Positions 35,082-44,028 of a stretch of DNA of 64,000 bases are shown piece after piece (the first letter of the stretch is position 1; each line of letters opens with the position of its first letter). Below the pieces are notes generated by a model, which had not been told where the DNA came from, did not search any database, and saw only the letters and a program-made list of their open reading frames with translations. Location: assembly GCF_018128905.1 (NCBI RefSeq), contig NZ_CP063808.1:3472001-3536000 (forward strand). Direction: 5' to 3'. The stretch comes from Streptomyces sp. A2-16. Lineage in GTDB: Bacteria; Actinomycetota; Actinomycetes; Streptomycetales; Streptomycetaceae. The translations under genes were made by a program, and so were the position numbers.

Positions 35082-36974
35082 ATGAGCATGGAGACCACAG
35101 CCTGGACACAGCTGCACAGTGTCATGAACGCCGAGCAGGAGCGCCGCCCGTTCGCGCGGGCGACGCTGCGCCGCATCGGCGCGTTCGCCCGCCCGCACCG
35201 TACCCGAATCGCCCGTTTCGTCGTGCTCGGGGTGGCCACCGCGCTCCTCGCCGTGGCCACGCCCGTCCTGGCCGGCAACGTCGTGGACGCGATCGTGTCG
35301 GGCGACGACGAGGGCAAGGTCGTGCACCTGGCCCTGCTCATCGCCCTCATCGCGGTCGCCGAGGCGGCACTGGGCATCCTCGCGAGGCGCCTGTCGGCCT
35401 CGCTCGGGGAGGGGCTCATCCTCGATCTGCGCACGGCTGTGTTCGATCATGTGCAGCGCATGCCGGTCGCGTTCTTCACACGCACTCGTACGGGAGCGCT
35501 CGTCTCCCGACTCAACAACGACGTCATCGGCGCCCAGCGCGCCTTCAGCAACACCCTGTCCGGCGTGGTCAGCAACCTGGTCACGCTGGTGCTGACCCTT
35601 GTGGTGATGCTCACCCTGTCCTGGCAGATCACCCTGCTCGCGCTGGCGCTGCTCCCGGTGTTCGTGATCCCGGCCCGCCGCATGGGCAGCCGGATGGCCC
35701 GGATGCAGCGCGAGGCCGCCACCCTGAACGCGGCCATGGGCACCCGCATGACCGAGCGCTTCTCCGCCCCCGGCGCCACCCTGGTCAAGCTCTTCGGCCG
35801 GCCCGAGCAGGAGTCCGTGGAGTTCGCGGCCCGGGCCCGTCGCGTGGCCGACATCGGCGTACGGACCGCCACCGCCCAGTCGGTGTTCATCACCGCCCTG
35901 ACCCTGGTCTCCTCCCTGGCCCTCGCCCTGGTCTACGGCCTCGGCGGCTGGTTCGCCCTGCGCGGCAGCCTGGAACCCGGCGCCGTGGTCTCCCTCGCGC
36001 TGCTCCTGACCCGGATGTACGCCCCGCTCACCGCCCTGGCCGGGGCCCGTGTCGAGGTGATGAGCGCGCTGGTCAGCTTCGAGCGGGTCTTCGAGGTACT
36101 GGACCTGAAGCCGCTGATCGAGGACAAACCGGATGCCCGCGAGGTCCCCGAGGGGCCGGTCGCCGTCGAGTTCGCGGACGTCCGCTTCGGCTACCCCTCC
36201 GCCGACAAGGTCTCCCTGGCCTCACTGGAGGAGGTCGCCTCCCTGGACAGCCGCGGCGGCGCCGAGGTCCTGCACGGCGTCTCCTTCCGCGCCGAACCCG
36301 GCCGGACCGTCGCCCTCGTCGGCTCCTCCGGCGCCGGCAAGTCGACCGTCGCCCAACTGCTGCCGCGGCTCTACGACGTCGACGAGGGCGCCGTCCGCAT
36401 CGGTGGCGTCGACGTCCGCGACCTGAGCGCCGACTCCCTGCGGGCGACCCTCGGCATGGTCACCCAGGACGGCCACCTCTTCCACGACACCGTGCGGGCG
36501 AACCTGCTGCTGGCCCGCCCGGAGGCGAGCGAGGCCGAGCTGTGGGACGCCCTGCGCCGCTCCCGCCTCGACGCTCTCGTGCGGTCCCTGCCCGACGGCC
36601 TCGACACCGTGGTGGGCGAGCGCGGCTACCGGCTCTCCGGCGGTGAACGCCAGCGCATGACCATCGCCCGGCTGCTCCTCGCCCGCCAGCGGGTCGTCAT
36701 CCTCGACGAGGCCACCGCCCACCTGGACAACACCTCGGAGGCCGCCGTCCAGGAGGCGCTCACCGAGGCGCTGGAGGGCAGGACCGCGATCGTGATCGCC
36801 CACCGGCTGTCCACGATCCGCTCGGCCGACCAGATCCTGGTGGTCGAGGACGGAAGGATCGTGGAACGAGGCACCCACGAGGAACTGCTCGCCGTCGACG
36901 GCCGCTACGCCGAGCTGTACCGCACCCAGTTCGCCTCGCCCGACGACGAGGTGACGCAGACCGCCGTGGCGTAG
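35082..36974 (+). CDS. ABC exporter half-transporter (TMD-NBD fusion), MerR/SoxR-box controlled
   Basis: This 630-residue exporter has a six-helix membrane domain (about residues 45-320) and a nucleotide-binding domain (about 350-610): Walker A GSSGAGKST, Q-loop in MVTQDGHLF, signature LSGGERQRM, Walker B RVVILDEA, H-loop in VIAHRLSTI. It should dimerise and export a lipid or drug-like molecule. The start is ATG 35082 (ATG 35088 also possible). No Shine-Dalgarno exists because the predicted transcript begins at the start codon. In Streptomyces coelicolor one SoxR target is an ABC transporter induced by redox-active pigment; this gene may be the counterpart, which is inferred from the promoter. 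Confidence 0.92.
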   Translation: MSMETTAWTQLHSVMNAEQERRPFARATLRRIGAFARPHRTRIARFVVLGVATALLAVATPVLAGNVVDAIVSGDDEGKVVHLALLIALIAVAEAALGILARRLSASLGEGLILDLRTAVFDHVQRMPVAFFTRTRTGALVSRLNNDVIGAQRAFSNTLSGVVSNLVTLVLTLVVMLTLSWQITLLALALLPVFVIPARRMGSRMARMQREAATLNAAMGTRMTERFSAPGATLVKLFGRPEQESVEFAARARRVADIGVRTATAQSVFITALTLVSSLALALVYGLGGWFALRGSLEPGAVVSLALLLTRMYAPLTALAGARVEVMSALVSFERVFEVLDLKPLIEDKPDAREVPEGPVAVEFADVRFGYPSADKVSLASLEEVASLDSRGGAEVLHGVSFRAEPGRTVALVGSSGAGKSTVAQLLPRLYDVDEGAVRIGGVDVRDLSADSLRATLGMVTQDGHLFHDTVRANLLLARPEASEAELWDALRRSRLDALVRSLPDGLDTVVGERGYRLSGGERQRMTIARLLLARQRVVILDEATAHLDNTSEAAVQEALTEALEGRTAIVIAHRLSTIRSADQILVVEDGRIVERGTHEELLAVDGRYAELYRTQFASPDDEVTQTAVA

Positions 36975-37101
36975 ACCGTCGTGGCGTGGACAATCGGCCG
37001 CCGACCCCGCACCCGCAGCCGGACACCTGGCTCCTGAGCCGCGGCCGTCACTGCCGAGGCCACAGCTCGGGCCCGTCGCGCCGGACGGGCGGCAGGGCGG
37101 G

Positions 37102-37274
37102 TCAGCCGTCCTTGCCCATGGCCTTGCGTACGGCATCCCGCGCGCGGTCGACCAGCGCGGTGACCGGACCCAGGGACCGTGGTCGGGATCGACGGGCTCG
37201 ACATCGAGCTCACGCCAGTTGCGCAGCTGGCGGTCCGGAGGGATGCCTTGGTGTTCCAGTGGGTTGAAGCCCAT
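37102..37274 (-). pseudogene. Small gene with probable frameshift (GFNPLEHQGIP protein)
   Basis: A good ribosome site (AGGAGACC) precedes ATG 37274 and a sensible N-terminus MGFNPLEHQGIPPDRQLRNW then RELDVEPVDPD. The frame then continues far into the antisense of the ABC gene. A one-base shift after the DPDH codons gives SLGPVTALVDRARDAVRKAM and GKDG with TGA at 37104-37102, a natural-looking C-terminus. Together this would be a roughly 57-residue protein. Either a sequencing or real frameshift broke a small gene, or the two pieces are unrelated. The family is not recognised. Confidence 0.4.
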
Positions 37275-37469
37275 GGAGGTCTCCTGGGCCGATGGCCGGA
37301 ACCGAGCCGCGCGAGTACCCGTGCCCCTGCGGTGCAACCGGTGGACCAAGGCCGCGACGGGGGGAACCGGCCGGACGGACGAGGGCTGTCTGCTGCGCCC
37401 GGACCAGTGCCCTGCGCCTCCTGTCGCACTCCGTCCGCTCCCCGTCCGCACCGGCGGCGGCCGGCCGCG

Positions 37470-38042
37470 TCAGCTCGAGGAGTTCGTACCCGCCGTGGGC
37501 GTCGGTGACGGTTCCTGCTCAGGCCCGGGAAACAGCAGTTCCGTGGCGGCCCTGGCGTGCAGGGAGTCCAGCGTGTTGATCTGGTGCTCCGCCCTGCGCA
37601 GCAGCTCCTCCAGACGGTCGGCGTCCAGACGTGAGTCCTGTGCCGACGCGGCGAGCAGCCCGCGCCACAGCGAGGCCTTGCCCTGTGCTCCCAGCCGCAG
37701 CGCCTCGATCTCGATCAGCAGGGCCAGTCCGGAGCGGCGCAGCACACGGCCGTTGGGCTTCATCCGCGCGGCCTTCTCACCCAGCCACGCCCCGTACCAC
37801 TTGTAGCGCCGGACGGGGATGTCGAGGTCGGCGAGGAGACGCACCAGGGCCAGCCGGTCCTGGGAGATCTCCTTGCGCAGGCCCTCCAGGGCCTCGCCGT
37901 ACGCCGAACCGCGGTGCTCCTCAGCCGTGCGACGGGCGAGTTCGACGCCCGCCGTCGCGCCGGCCAGGTGGTCGTTGAGGTAGATCACCAGCCGTTTCTG
38001 CCGCGTCGGACCGTCGAGCGGGGCCCGTGCCGTCGTGTTCAT
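37470..38042 (-). CDS. Conserved hypothetical helical protein, 190 aa
   Basis: This cytosolic, almost fully helical protein starts RQKRLVIYLNDHLAGATAGVELARRTAEEHRGS and continues LEGLRKEISQDRLALVRLLADL, RYKWYGAWLGEKAARMKPNGR, GLALLIEIEALRLGAQGKASLWRGLLAA, and a final helix LEELLRRAEHQINTLDSLHARAATELL with a proline/serine tail. The pattern of four long amphipathic helices suggests a ferritin-like or DUF892-like bundle, but the paired ExxH iron ligands of ferritins are not evident, so no catalytic role is given. The start is ATG 38042. It stands downstream of a terminator hairpin. Confidence 0.7.
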   Translation of the reverse strand: MNTTARAPLDGPTRQKRLVIYLNDHLAGATAGVELARRTAEEHRGSAYGEALEGLRKEISQDRLALVRLLADLDIPVRRYKWYGAWLGEKAARMKPNGRVLRRSGLALLIEIEALRLGAQGKASLWRGLLAASAQDSRLDADRLEELLRRAEHQINTLDSLHARAATELLFPGPEQEPSPTPTAGTNSSS

Positions 38043-38085
38043 GATTCCCCTCCGGCTCCCGGAGTCCTGTGATGGCACTTCGAGT

Positions 38086-38117
38086 GCCCCCGCCGGGCCG
38101 GTCCACCCGGTGGGGGC
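38086..38117 (-). terminator. Terminator after the 229-aa hypothetical gene
   Basis: GCCCCCGCCGGG (38086-38097) pairs with CCCGGTGGGGGC (38106-38117), 12 bp with one G-U, 6 bp beyond the stop of the gene at 38123-38812. Confidence 0.7.
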
Positions 38118-38122
38118 GACGT

Positions 38123-38812
38123 TCACGCCGTGGCGGACCTGGTGGAAGACGAGTCCTCACTCGCGCTCTCCACCGCGACCGTCGTCGTGACTTTGGTCAG
38201 GGCGGGTCTCCTCGGCGCGGATCCGAAACCGAAGCGCACGGGCGGGACGACGGGGGCCATCGCTCCCAGGTCGACGCCCTCGAACAGCGCCGACACCGCG
38301 CGGATCGGCCGCAGGTCACGGGCTCCGTACCACTCACGGCGGCCCGCTCGCGCGCTGCCACGGGTGCGCACGCCCGGCAGCAGCACACGGGCGGGAAGGG
38401 ACAGGAGCGCGCACCAGACCGGCTGCCTGGCGAGCCCGCCGGGCACCGCGCGCAGCAGCAGTCCGAGCAGTTCTCGGCGGCCCGTCGCGAAACGCAGGTC
38501 GAGCGGTCCTGCCGAGACCGTCCAGGTCTCGCCGTAGACGCGCACCTCGACCGGGACGACCCGCACGGTGTCGAAGACGTAGGTGCCGCTGACGAAGTCC
38601 GCCGTCTGCCGGGTGGGGGCGAGCAGCAGCCGTTCTCCGTCCGGCCGCTCCAGCATCACATCGCTGAACGGCCCGAACGGCGACCGCGGCCAGTGCCCCA
38701 GCACGATGCGGGTGCCGGAGGCCGTGCCCGTGCCGGCGATCCAGCCGTCGAAGCGCAGCCGCTCGGCACGCAGCCGCCCACCGCGGCGGCGCTCGCGCGG
38801 CGTCCCGTTCAC
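38123..38812 (-). CDS. Conserved hypothetical, 229 aa, coupled to DUF2071 gene
   Basis: This 229-residue protein begins at GTG 38812 and follows the DUF2071 gene by 24 bp in the same direction. It has a beta-rich N-terminal part (LRFDGWIAGTGTASGTRIVLGHWPRSPFGPFSDVMLERPDGERLLLAPT, TYVFDTVRVVPVEVRVYGETW) and a mixed C-terminal half. No signal, membrane segment or recognised catalytic motif is seen. The pairing with DUF2071, whose members bind small acids in a beta barrel, suggests a shared role. The 24-bp gap contains a 14-bp direct duplication (TCACGACGGCCCGC). Confidence 0.7.
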   Translation of the reverse strand: MNGTPRERRRGGRLRAERLRFDGWIAGTGTASGTRIVLGHWPRSPFGPFSDVMLERPDGERLLLAPTRQTADFVSGTYVFDTVRVVPVEVRVYGETWTVSAGPLDLRFATGRRELLGLLLRAVPGGLARQPVWCALLSLPARVLLPGVRTRGSARAGRREWYGARDLRPIRAVSALFEGVDLGAMAPVVPPVRFGFGSAPRRPALTKVTTTVAVESASEDSSSTRSATA

Positions 38813-38836
38813 GACGGCCCGCTCACGACGGCCCGC

Positions 38837-39646
38837 TCACGTGGGAAGAGGCCGGGAAGGCCCCAGCCGGACGTGCTCGACCCCCGGCGAGTAGTGGACG
38901 ACGGGTGCGCCGAGCGGGGCCGGCAGGCCCGCCGCGGCGGTCAGCGTCTCCTCCAGCACCTCGACGGCCGCGCCGGCCAACGGCCAGGGTTCGTGTTCCA
39001 CCGGTGTCTCCCAGATGCGCCCCAGCCGACGGGTGTACGCACGCCAGCGAGAGGTCAGCCACACGTCCCGCTCGGTCGGCTGGACGGGATCACCGGGACG
39101 GACGTTCAGGCGGTACGCGACGCGCCGGGTGCGTCGCAGCCCTCGCGAGCCCGCGTAGGACACGGTGCCGCCGTCGGTGCTGACGCGCAGGGTACCCAGC
39201 GTGTACGGCGCCCCGACGGCACGGGCCGCCAGCATCAGTGGGCAGGCCACCTCGATGGACAGGAACCAGATCCCGTCCCGGCCGTCCCCGCGCCGCACAT
39301 AGGTCCGCAGGTTGGACACCGCGAACGTCGGGAGCCCGGGGGCCGACGCGGGGACGACCGGGGGACGCACGTCCGCCATCACGAAGGGCGTGAAACCCAC
39401 CCACGTCGCCCCGTCGTACTCGTCCACGACCAGTTCCCGGGGCAGCAGGGCCTGCACCGCCTCCGGCCGGAACGGCCAGTGCACGAACGTCTGCCTGAGC
39501 CAGCGCGCCCGCACGGCGGGCACCCGCACGCGCTGCTCCGCTCCGTACGCCACCACGACCGCCGGGTCCCCCATCCGAGCACGGCGGAAACGCACAGGCG
39601 ACGGGGCGACCTTCTCGCGGGGCGTGACCACCGTAATAGATCCCAT
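38837..39646 (-). CDS. DUF2071 (YqjF-like) family protein
   Basis: The 269-residue protein matches DUF2071: RARWLRQTFVHWPFRPEAVQALLPRELVVDEYDGATWVGFTPFVMADVRPP, then NLRTYVRRGDGRDGIWFLSIEVACPLMLAARAVGAPYTLGTLRV, TERDVWLTSRWRAYTRRLGRIWETPVEHEPWPL and a final VVHYSPGVEHVRLGPSRPL. These are diagnostic of this acetoacetate-decarboxylase-like beta-cone family, whose function is generally unknown. The start is ATG 39646; an interrupted repeat AGCAGG/CCTGCT lies just upstream and may be regulatory. It is divergent from the GH29 gene. Confidence 0.85.
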   Translation of the reverse strand: MGSITVVTPREKVAPSPVRFRRARMGDPAVVVAYGAEQRVRVPAVRARWLRQTFVHWPFRPEAVQALLPRELVVDEYDGATWVGFTPFVMADVRPPVVPASAPGLPTFAVSNLRTYVRRGDGRDGIWFLSIEVACPLMLAARAVGAPYTLGTLRVSTDGGTVSYAGSRGLRRTRRVAYRLNVRPGDPVQPTERDVWLTSRWRAYTRRLGRIWETPVEHEPWPLAGAAVEVLEETLTAAAGLPAPLGAPVVHYSPGVEHVRLGPSRPLPT

Positions 39647-39725
39647 CTATAGCAGGATCCCTGCTGAGTGATGGGCGATCTTCCGGAGTGGCCGAGTTGC
39701 CCAAAATGCCATTTCTCTTGGTCTG

Positions 39726-39754
39726 TTGAGCCAAAGTCGTCCCGGCTGTAGACG
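39726..39754 (+). promoter_or_regulatory. Candidate promoter of the GH29 gene
   Basis: TTGAGC (39726-39731) and TAGACG (39749-39754) at 17-bp spacing match the vegetative Streptomyces promoter pattern, about 90 bp upstream of the fucosidase ATG. Confidence 0.5.
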
Positions 39755-39843
39755 CGGCCTTCGTGGGTCCCCTATAAATCCATCCGATGTCTTGTCGAGG
39801 ATGACGCCCTGTCCTCCCTCTCCCCGACACATGGAGCCGCGCC

Positions 39844-41898
39844 ATGCCCTCTGACTCCCTCAGCAGACGCTCACTGATGAAGGCCGCCGCACTCGCCGGA
39901 GGGGTGGCGGTCCTCGGACTGCCACAGGCTCTGTGGCCCTCCACGGCCGAGGCGTACACCGTCCCCTCGAAGATGGACTGGTGGTACCAGGCACGGTTCG
40001 GGATGTTCATCCACTTCGGCTCCTACTCGTACCTCGGCCAGGGCGAGTGGGCCTTCGACAGCCAGCAGTGGAGCAAGGCGAACTACCAGACCCAGGTCAC
40101 CAGGAACTTCGACCCGGCCCGGTTCGACGCCGCCGCCATCGCCGAACTGGCCAGGAACGCCGGCATGAAGTACCTCGTGATCACCGCCAAGCACCACGAG
40201 GGCTTCGCGATGTGGGACTCCGGCGTGGCGAGCTTCACCGACACCACCGGCACCAAGCTGTACAACCTGCACGACTACAACGGCGTGCAGACCGACCCGC
40301 TGATGGACCTCAAGAGGGCCTGCGAGAGCCGTGGGATCAAGTTCTGCCTGTACTACTCGATCCTCGACTGGAACCACCCCTCCCAGACGGACCGTCACCA
40401 GAGCGGTCTGACCACGATGTCCTCGCAGGCCGCCCGCGCCGCCTACATCGCCGACATGAAGGCGCAGCTCCAGGAACTGCTGGACCGCTACGACCCGGCG
40501 CTGCTGTGGTTCGACGGGGACTGGTTCGGCGAGCCCGCAGGGCCCACGCTGGAGGACTGGTGGCTGGAATCGGACGGCGTCGACCTCTACAACTGGCTGA
40601 TCGCCCGCAAGCCCGGCCTCATCGTCAACGAACGGGTCAAGCGGGACCTCGGACTCGGCGACTACGCGGTCGCGGAGTTCGGGATACCCGCCGCGCCGAT
40701 GGGCAGGCCGTGGGAGCGCTGCAGCACCATGAACGGCGCCTGGGGCTACAACGCGGGGAGCGAGAACTCCTACCGGTCCGTCAAGGACATCGTCCAGGAA
40801 CTCGTCACGGTGGTCGCCCGGGACGGCAACCTCCTGCTGAACATCGGACCCAAGGGCGACGGCTCGGTCACCGCCGGCACGCAGACGGTGCTCAACGGCC
40901 TCGCCTCGTGGATGTCGGTCCACAGCGACGGCGTTCACGGCACCAGCGGCAGCCCGTTCGCCGCCGAACCCGCGTGGGGGAAGGTCACCAGGAAGAACGG
41001 CAAGCTCTTCGCCCACGTCTTCACCTGGCCCACGAACGGCCGGCTGCGGATACCCGCCATCGACAACACCATCAGTCGCGTCTACGTGCTGAACAACCCT
41101 TCCGTCTCGCTCCCGTTCACGGTCACCGACCAGATCGAGGTCACCGTGCCGGCCACCGCGCCGGACGCCAACGTCTCCGTGGTGTGCGTCGAGGTCCAGG
41201 GCATGCCCGCGAGCGTCTCCGCGACGGTGTGCGCGAACGTCGACTACGCGGGCGCCCGCGCCGTCCTGCCGCTGGGCAGTTACACCTCCTCCCAGCTGAC
41301 CGCCGCCGGCCTGGGACCCGCCCTGGCCTCCTCCGTCCTGGTGCCCGACGGCTACCAGGTGACGGGCTACTCCGGCGACAACTTCACCGGCACCGCCTGG
41401 ACGTTCACCTCGAACACCCCCGATCTTCGGGCGACCGGCAACAACGACGTCATCGCCTCGCTGAAGGTGACGTTCAGGCCCGACAGGTACTTCCGCCTGG
41501 CCAACGTCACGAACCACCTCGTGCTGGACAGCGGCGGCAACGTCGCGAGCGGCTCGCCCCTGAAGCAGTGGGAGTCCGTCGACCACACCAATCTCCAGTG
41601 GCAGGCGATCGAACTGGGCAACGGCTACTACAGACTCGTCAACCGCACCAACGGCATGGTCGCCGACGGCTGGGGCGCCACCGCCGACGGCGACCCGGCC
41701 CGGCAGAAGGCCTGGGACGGCGGCGACACCCAGCAATGGCAGATCGTCCACCGCGGCCAGGGTCAGTACTCCGTCGCCAACCGCCGCACGCAACTGGTTC
41801 TCGACGGCGGAGGGATGGTCGCGGAGGGAGCCGTGACCAAGCAGTGGGCATGGCAGCAGAGCACCAACCTGCTGTGGACGTTCACCCCACTCGCCTGA
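39844..41898 (+). CDS. Tat-exported alpha-L-fucosidase (GH29) with C-terminal lectin (CBM13/ricin-type) domain
   Basis: This 684-residue secreted enzyme has the twin-arginine signal SRRSLMKAAALAGGVAVLGL. The GH29 barrel (about 40-350) shows WWYQARFGMFIHFGSYSY, YLVITAKHHEGFAMWDS and the nucleophile aspartate in LLWFDGDW. Residues about 370-450 form a beta domain, 460-545 resemble a beta/gamma-crystallin-like fold (YAGARAVLPLGSYTSSQL, NDVIASLKV), and 550-684 are a ricin-type beta trefoil (QWESVDHTNLQWQAIEL, QQWQIVHRG, repeated QxW). It should release L-fucose from glycans at the cell exterior. Confidence 0.9.
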   Translation: MPSDSLSRRSLMKAAALAGGVAVLGLPQALWPSTAEAYTVPSKMDWWYQARFGMFIHFGSYSYLGQGEWAFDSQQWSKANYQTQVTRNFDPARFDAAAIAELARNAGMKYLVITAKHHEGFAMWDSGVASFTDTTGTKLYNLHDYNGVQTDPLMDLKRACESRGIKFCLYYSILDWNHPSQTDRHQSGLTTMSSQAARAAYIADMKAQLQELLDRYDPALLWFDGDWFGEPAGPTLEDWWLESDGVDLYNWLIARKPGLIVNERVKRDLGLGDYAVAEFGIPAAPMGRPWERCSTMNGAWGYNAGSENSYRSVKDIVQELVTVVARDGNLLLNIGPKGDGSVTAGTQTVLNGLASWMSVHSDGVHGTSGSPFAAEPAWGKVTRKNGKLFAHVFTWPTNGRLRIPAIDNTISRVYVLNNPSVSLPFTVTDQIEVTVPATAPDANVSVVCVEVQGMPASVSATVCANVDYAGARAVLPLGSYTSSQLTAAGLGPALASSVLVPDGYQVTGYSGDNFTGTAWTFTSNTPDLRATGNNDVIASLKVTFRPDRYFRLANVTNHLVLDSGGNVASGSPLKQWESVDHTNLQWQAIELGNGYYRLVNRTNGMVADGWGATADGDPARQKAWDGGDTQQWQIVHRGQGQYSVANRRTQLVLDGGGMVAEGAVTKQWAWQQSTNLLWTFTPLA

Positions 41899-41944
41899 CC
41901 GGCGCCGAAGTGCACGCGGCCCGCCGCGTCGCGCGGTCACCCCA

Positions 41945-41962
41945 CGCCGTCCGCCGACGGCG
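41945..41962 (+). terminator. Hairpin after the fucosidase gene
   Basis: CGCCGTC (41945-41951), CGCC loop, GACGGCG (41956-41962). It stands 46 bp after the GH29 stop, directly before the copper-type operator. Confidence 0.55.
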
Positions 41963-41964
41963 GT

Positions 41965-41983
41965 TACCCCCTGCGGGTATATT
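41965..41983. promoter_or_regulatory. CsoR-type operator overlapping -10 of the copper operon
   Basis: TACCC (41965-41969) - N5 - GGGTA (41975-41979) is a C/G-tract dyad like those bound by the copper repressor CsoR in actinobacteria. It overlaps a TATATT -10 (41978-41983), so binding would block transcription of the downstream copper genes until Cu(I) is present. Confidence 0.6.
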
Positions 41984-42019
41984 GGCAGCCAACCCCGCAG
42001 TCGATGCTCAAAGGCAAGC

Positions 42020-42424
42020 GTGATGACAGCACCGGGAGCCCCGGTCCCGCCGACCCGTGCCTCGCACGGCGTCGGCCGCTGGACACGTGTTGCCGTCATC
42101 GCTCTCCTCGCGGCTCTCGCGGTACTGGTGCACCACGAGTCGTCCGCCGTGCCGATCGGCCATGCCGCACCCGTGACGGCCATGGCCGTGCCGATGGCGG
42201 TCAGTGCCGATGGCACGGCGTGCGACGGCATGGCGTGCGGTGGCACGGCGATGCAGCACTGCTCGACCGCGAGCCTTGAGATCGTCAAGCTCGCCCCACC
42301 GGCGCAATCGCCCGTACCGCAGGGTCATGCCGCGCACGACGTCCTCACCTGCCGGGCGAAGGCCGCCGGGACGACGGGCCGAGCGCCCCCGGACCTGTCC
42401 GTCCTCTCCCAGCTGCGCATCTAG
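42020..42424 (+). CDS. Small secreted/membrane His-Met-Cys-rich protein (DUF6153-like), copper operon
   Basis: This 134-residue protein has one N-terminal hydrophobic helix (VAVIALLAALAVLVHH) followed by a His, Met and Cys-rich external part (CDGMACGGTAMQHC, then GHAAHDVLTC), which suggests Cu binding or delivery. Composition and arrangement resemble the DUF6153 group that accompanies copper genes in Streptomyces. The start is GTG 42020 or ATG 42023, after AAAGG. It lies behind the CsoR-like site and 93 bp upstream of a multicopper oxidase, so the two are read as one copper-resistance operon. The metal role is inferred. Confidence 0.7.
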   Translation: MMTAPGAPVPPTRASHGVGRWTRVAVIALLAALAVLVHHESSAVPIGHAAPVTAMAVPMAVSADGTACDGMACGGTAMQHCSTASLEIVKLAPPAQSPVPQGHAAHDVLTCRAKAAGTTGRAPPDLSVLSQLRI

Positions 42425-42517
42425 GCCGTGCCCCACGGCTTCCTCGTGCCGTCGTGATGCCGAGGAGCCGTCCCGGCACGCCACCTTGCTCATGCGCACC
42501 GAAGATCGAGGACATCC

Positions 42518-44017
42518 ATGAACAGCATCAACCGCCGCTCCTTCCTGTTCGCCGGGCTCGGCGCGGCGGGCGCCGGCGCGCTCGCCGCCTGCAGCAGTGG
42601 CTCCGACGCCACACCCGCCCTGGTCGACCCCTCCGGCTCGGCGGTCTCCGCAGCCGAGAAGCAGCGGAAGAGCACCGGCAGGACACAGAACGTCACCCTG
42701 ACCGCGGCGCCGGCCGTGCTCGACCTCGGCGACGGGGTCAGGGCCAGGACCTGGGCCTTCAACGGCCAGGCCCCCGGCAAGGAGGTCCGCCTGTCCGTCG
42801 GCGACACCCTGGTCGCCGAACTCTCCAACCAGCTTCCGGACAGGACCACCACGTCCGTCCACTGGCACGGCGTCGCCATGCGCAACGACATGGACGGCGT
42901 CCCCACGGTTACCCAGCAGCCCGTCCGCGCGGGCGCGGTCTTCACCTACCGCTTCATCGCCGACGCCCCCGGCACGTACTTCTTCCACCCCCACGTCGGC
43001 GTCCAGCTCGACCGGGCCCTGTACGCCCCGCTGATCGTCGAGGACCCCAAGGAGCCGCTGTCGTACGACGACGAATGGGTCGTCGTCCTCGACGACTGGA
43101 TCGACGGGGTCGGCGGCACCCCCGACGAGGTCCTGGCCGAACTCAGGCACGGCATGGGCGGCATGGGCGGCATGGACATGGACTTCATGCTGATGGGCGC
43201 CGAGAGCGAGCTGCTCGGCGGGGACGCCGGAGACGTGAAGTATCCGTACCACCTGGTCAACGGGCGTGTCCCCGACGACCCCGCCGTCCACCACGGCAAG
43301 CCCGGCACGCGGATCCGGCTGCGCATCATCAACGCGGGCAGCGACACCGCGTACCGGGTCGCGCTCGGCGGCCACCGGCTGACCCTCACCCACACCGACG
43401 GCTTCCCCGTCGAGCACGAGCAGGTCGACGCGGTGCTCGTCGGCATGGGGGAGCGGTACGACGTCCTGGTCACCCTCGGCGACGGCGTCTTCCCGCTCGT
43501 CGCGCTGGCCGAGGGCAAGGACGCCACCGGCATGGCCCTGGTCCGTACGGGACCGGGCAGCGCACCGAAGGCGACCGTCCGCCCGAAGGAATTGACGGGC
43601 AGGATCCTGACGGCGTCCCAGCTGCGCGCGGCGGGCGACGTCCGCCTCCCGTCCAGGAAAGTGGACCGGGTGCACCGCGTCGAGCTGACCGGCGGCATGG
43701 GCATGTACGACTGGGCCGTCAACGGCAAGGCCTACGACATGGACGACCCGCACGCGAATCCGCTCACGGTCGAGGAGGGGCAGCGAGTCCGTCTGGACTT
43801 CGTCAACTCGACCCGGATGTGGCACCCGATGCACCTGCACGGCCACACCTACCAGCTCGGGAACAGCGGCCCGCGCAAGGACACCGCCATCGTGCTGCCC
43901 AAGCGGAAGCTGTCCGTCTTCTTCGACGCCGACAACCCCGGCCAGTGGATGCTCCACTGCCACAACGCGTACCACGGGGAGGTCGGCATGATGGCCCTGG
44001 TCGCGTACCGGAGCTGA
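42518..44017 (+). CDS. Tat-exported multicopper oxidase (CueO/CopA type)
   Basis: This 499-residue oxidase has a twin-arginine lipoprotein-like signal (NRRSFLFAGLGAAGAGALAAC). All four copper-ligand motifs are present: HWHG, HPHVG, HPMHLHGH and HCHNAYHGEVGMM. The last includes the type-1 Cys and Met. A Met-rich insertion HGMGGMGGMDMDFMLMG (about residues 208-224) is typical of cuprous oxidases that detoxify Cu(I). It oxidises metal or phenolic substrates with O2 outside the membrane. It sits in the CsoR-site operon with a Cys/His-rich small protein. A strong terminator follows at 44029. Confidence 0.93.
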   Translation: MNSINRRSFLFAGLGAAGAGALAACSSGSDATPALVDPSGSAVSAAEKQRKSTGRTQNVTLTAAPAVLDLGDGVRARTWAFNGQAPGKEVRLSVGDTLVAELSNQLPDRTTTSVHWHGVAMRNDMDGVPTVTQQPVRAGAVFTYRFIADAPGTYFFHPHVGVQLDRALYAPLIVEDPKEPLSYDDEWVVVLDDWIDGVGGTPDEVLAELRHGMGGMGGMDMDFMLMGAESELLGGDAGDVKYPYHLVNGRVPDDPAVHHGKPGTRIRLRIINAGSDTAYRVALGGHRLTLTHTDGFPVEHEQVDAVLVGMGERYDVLVTLGDGVFPLVALAEGKDATGMALVRTGPGSAPKATVRPKELTGRILTASQLRAAGDVRLPSRKVDRVHRVELTGGMGMYDWAVNGKAYDMDDPHANPLTVEEGQRVRLDFVNSTRMWHPMHLHGHTYQLGNSGPRKDTAIVLPKRKLSVFFDADNPGQWMLHCHNAYHGEVGMMALVAYRS

Positions 44018-44028
44018 CCGCCGTCCAG

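Noticed and set aside
39871..42288. Minus-strand open frame of 805 codons
   Set aside because: It is antisense to the GH29 gene, which has a signal peptide and a full active site.
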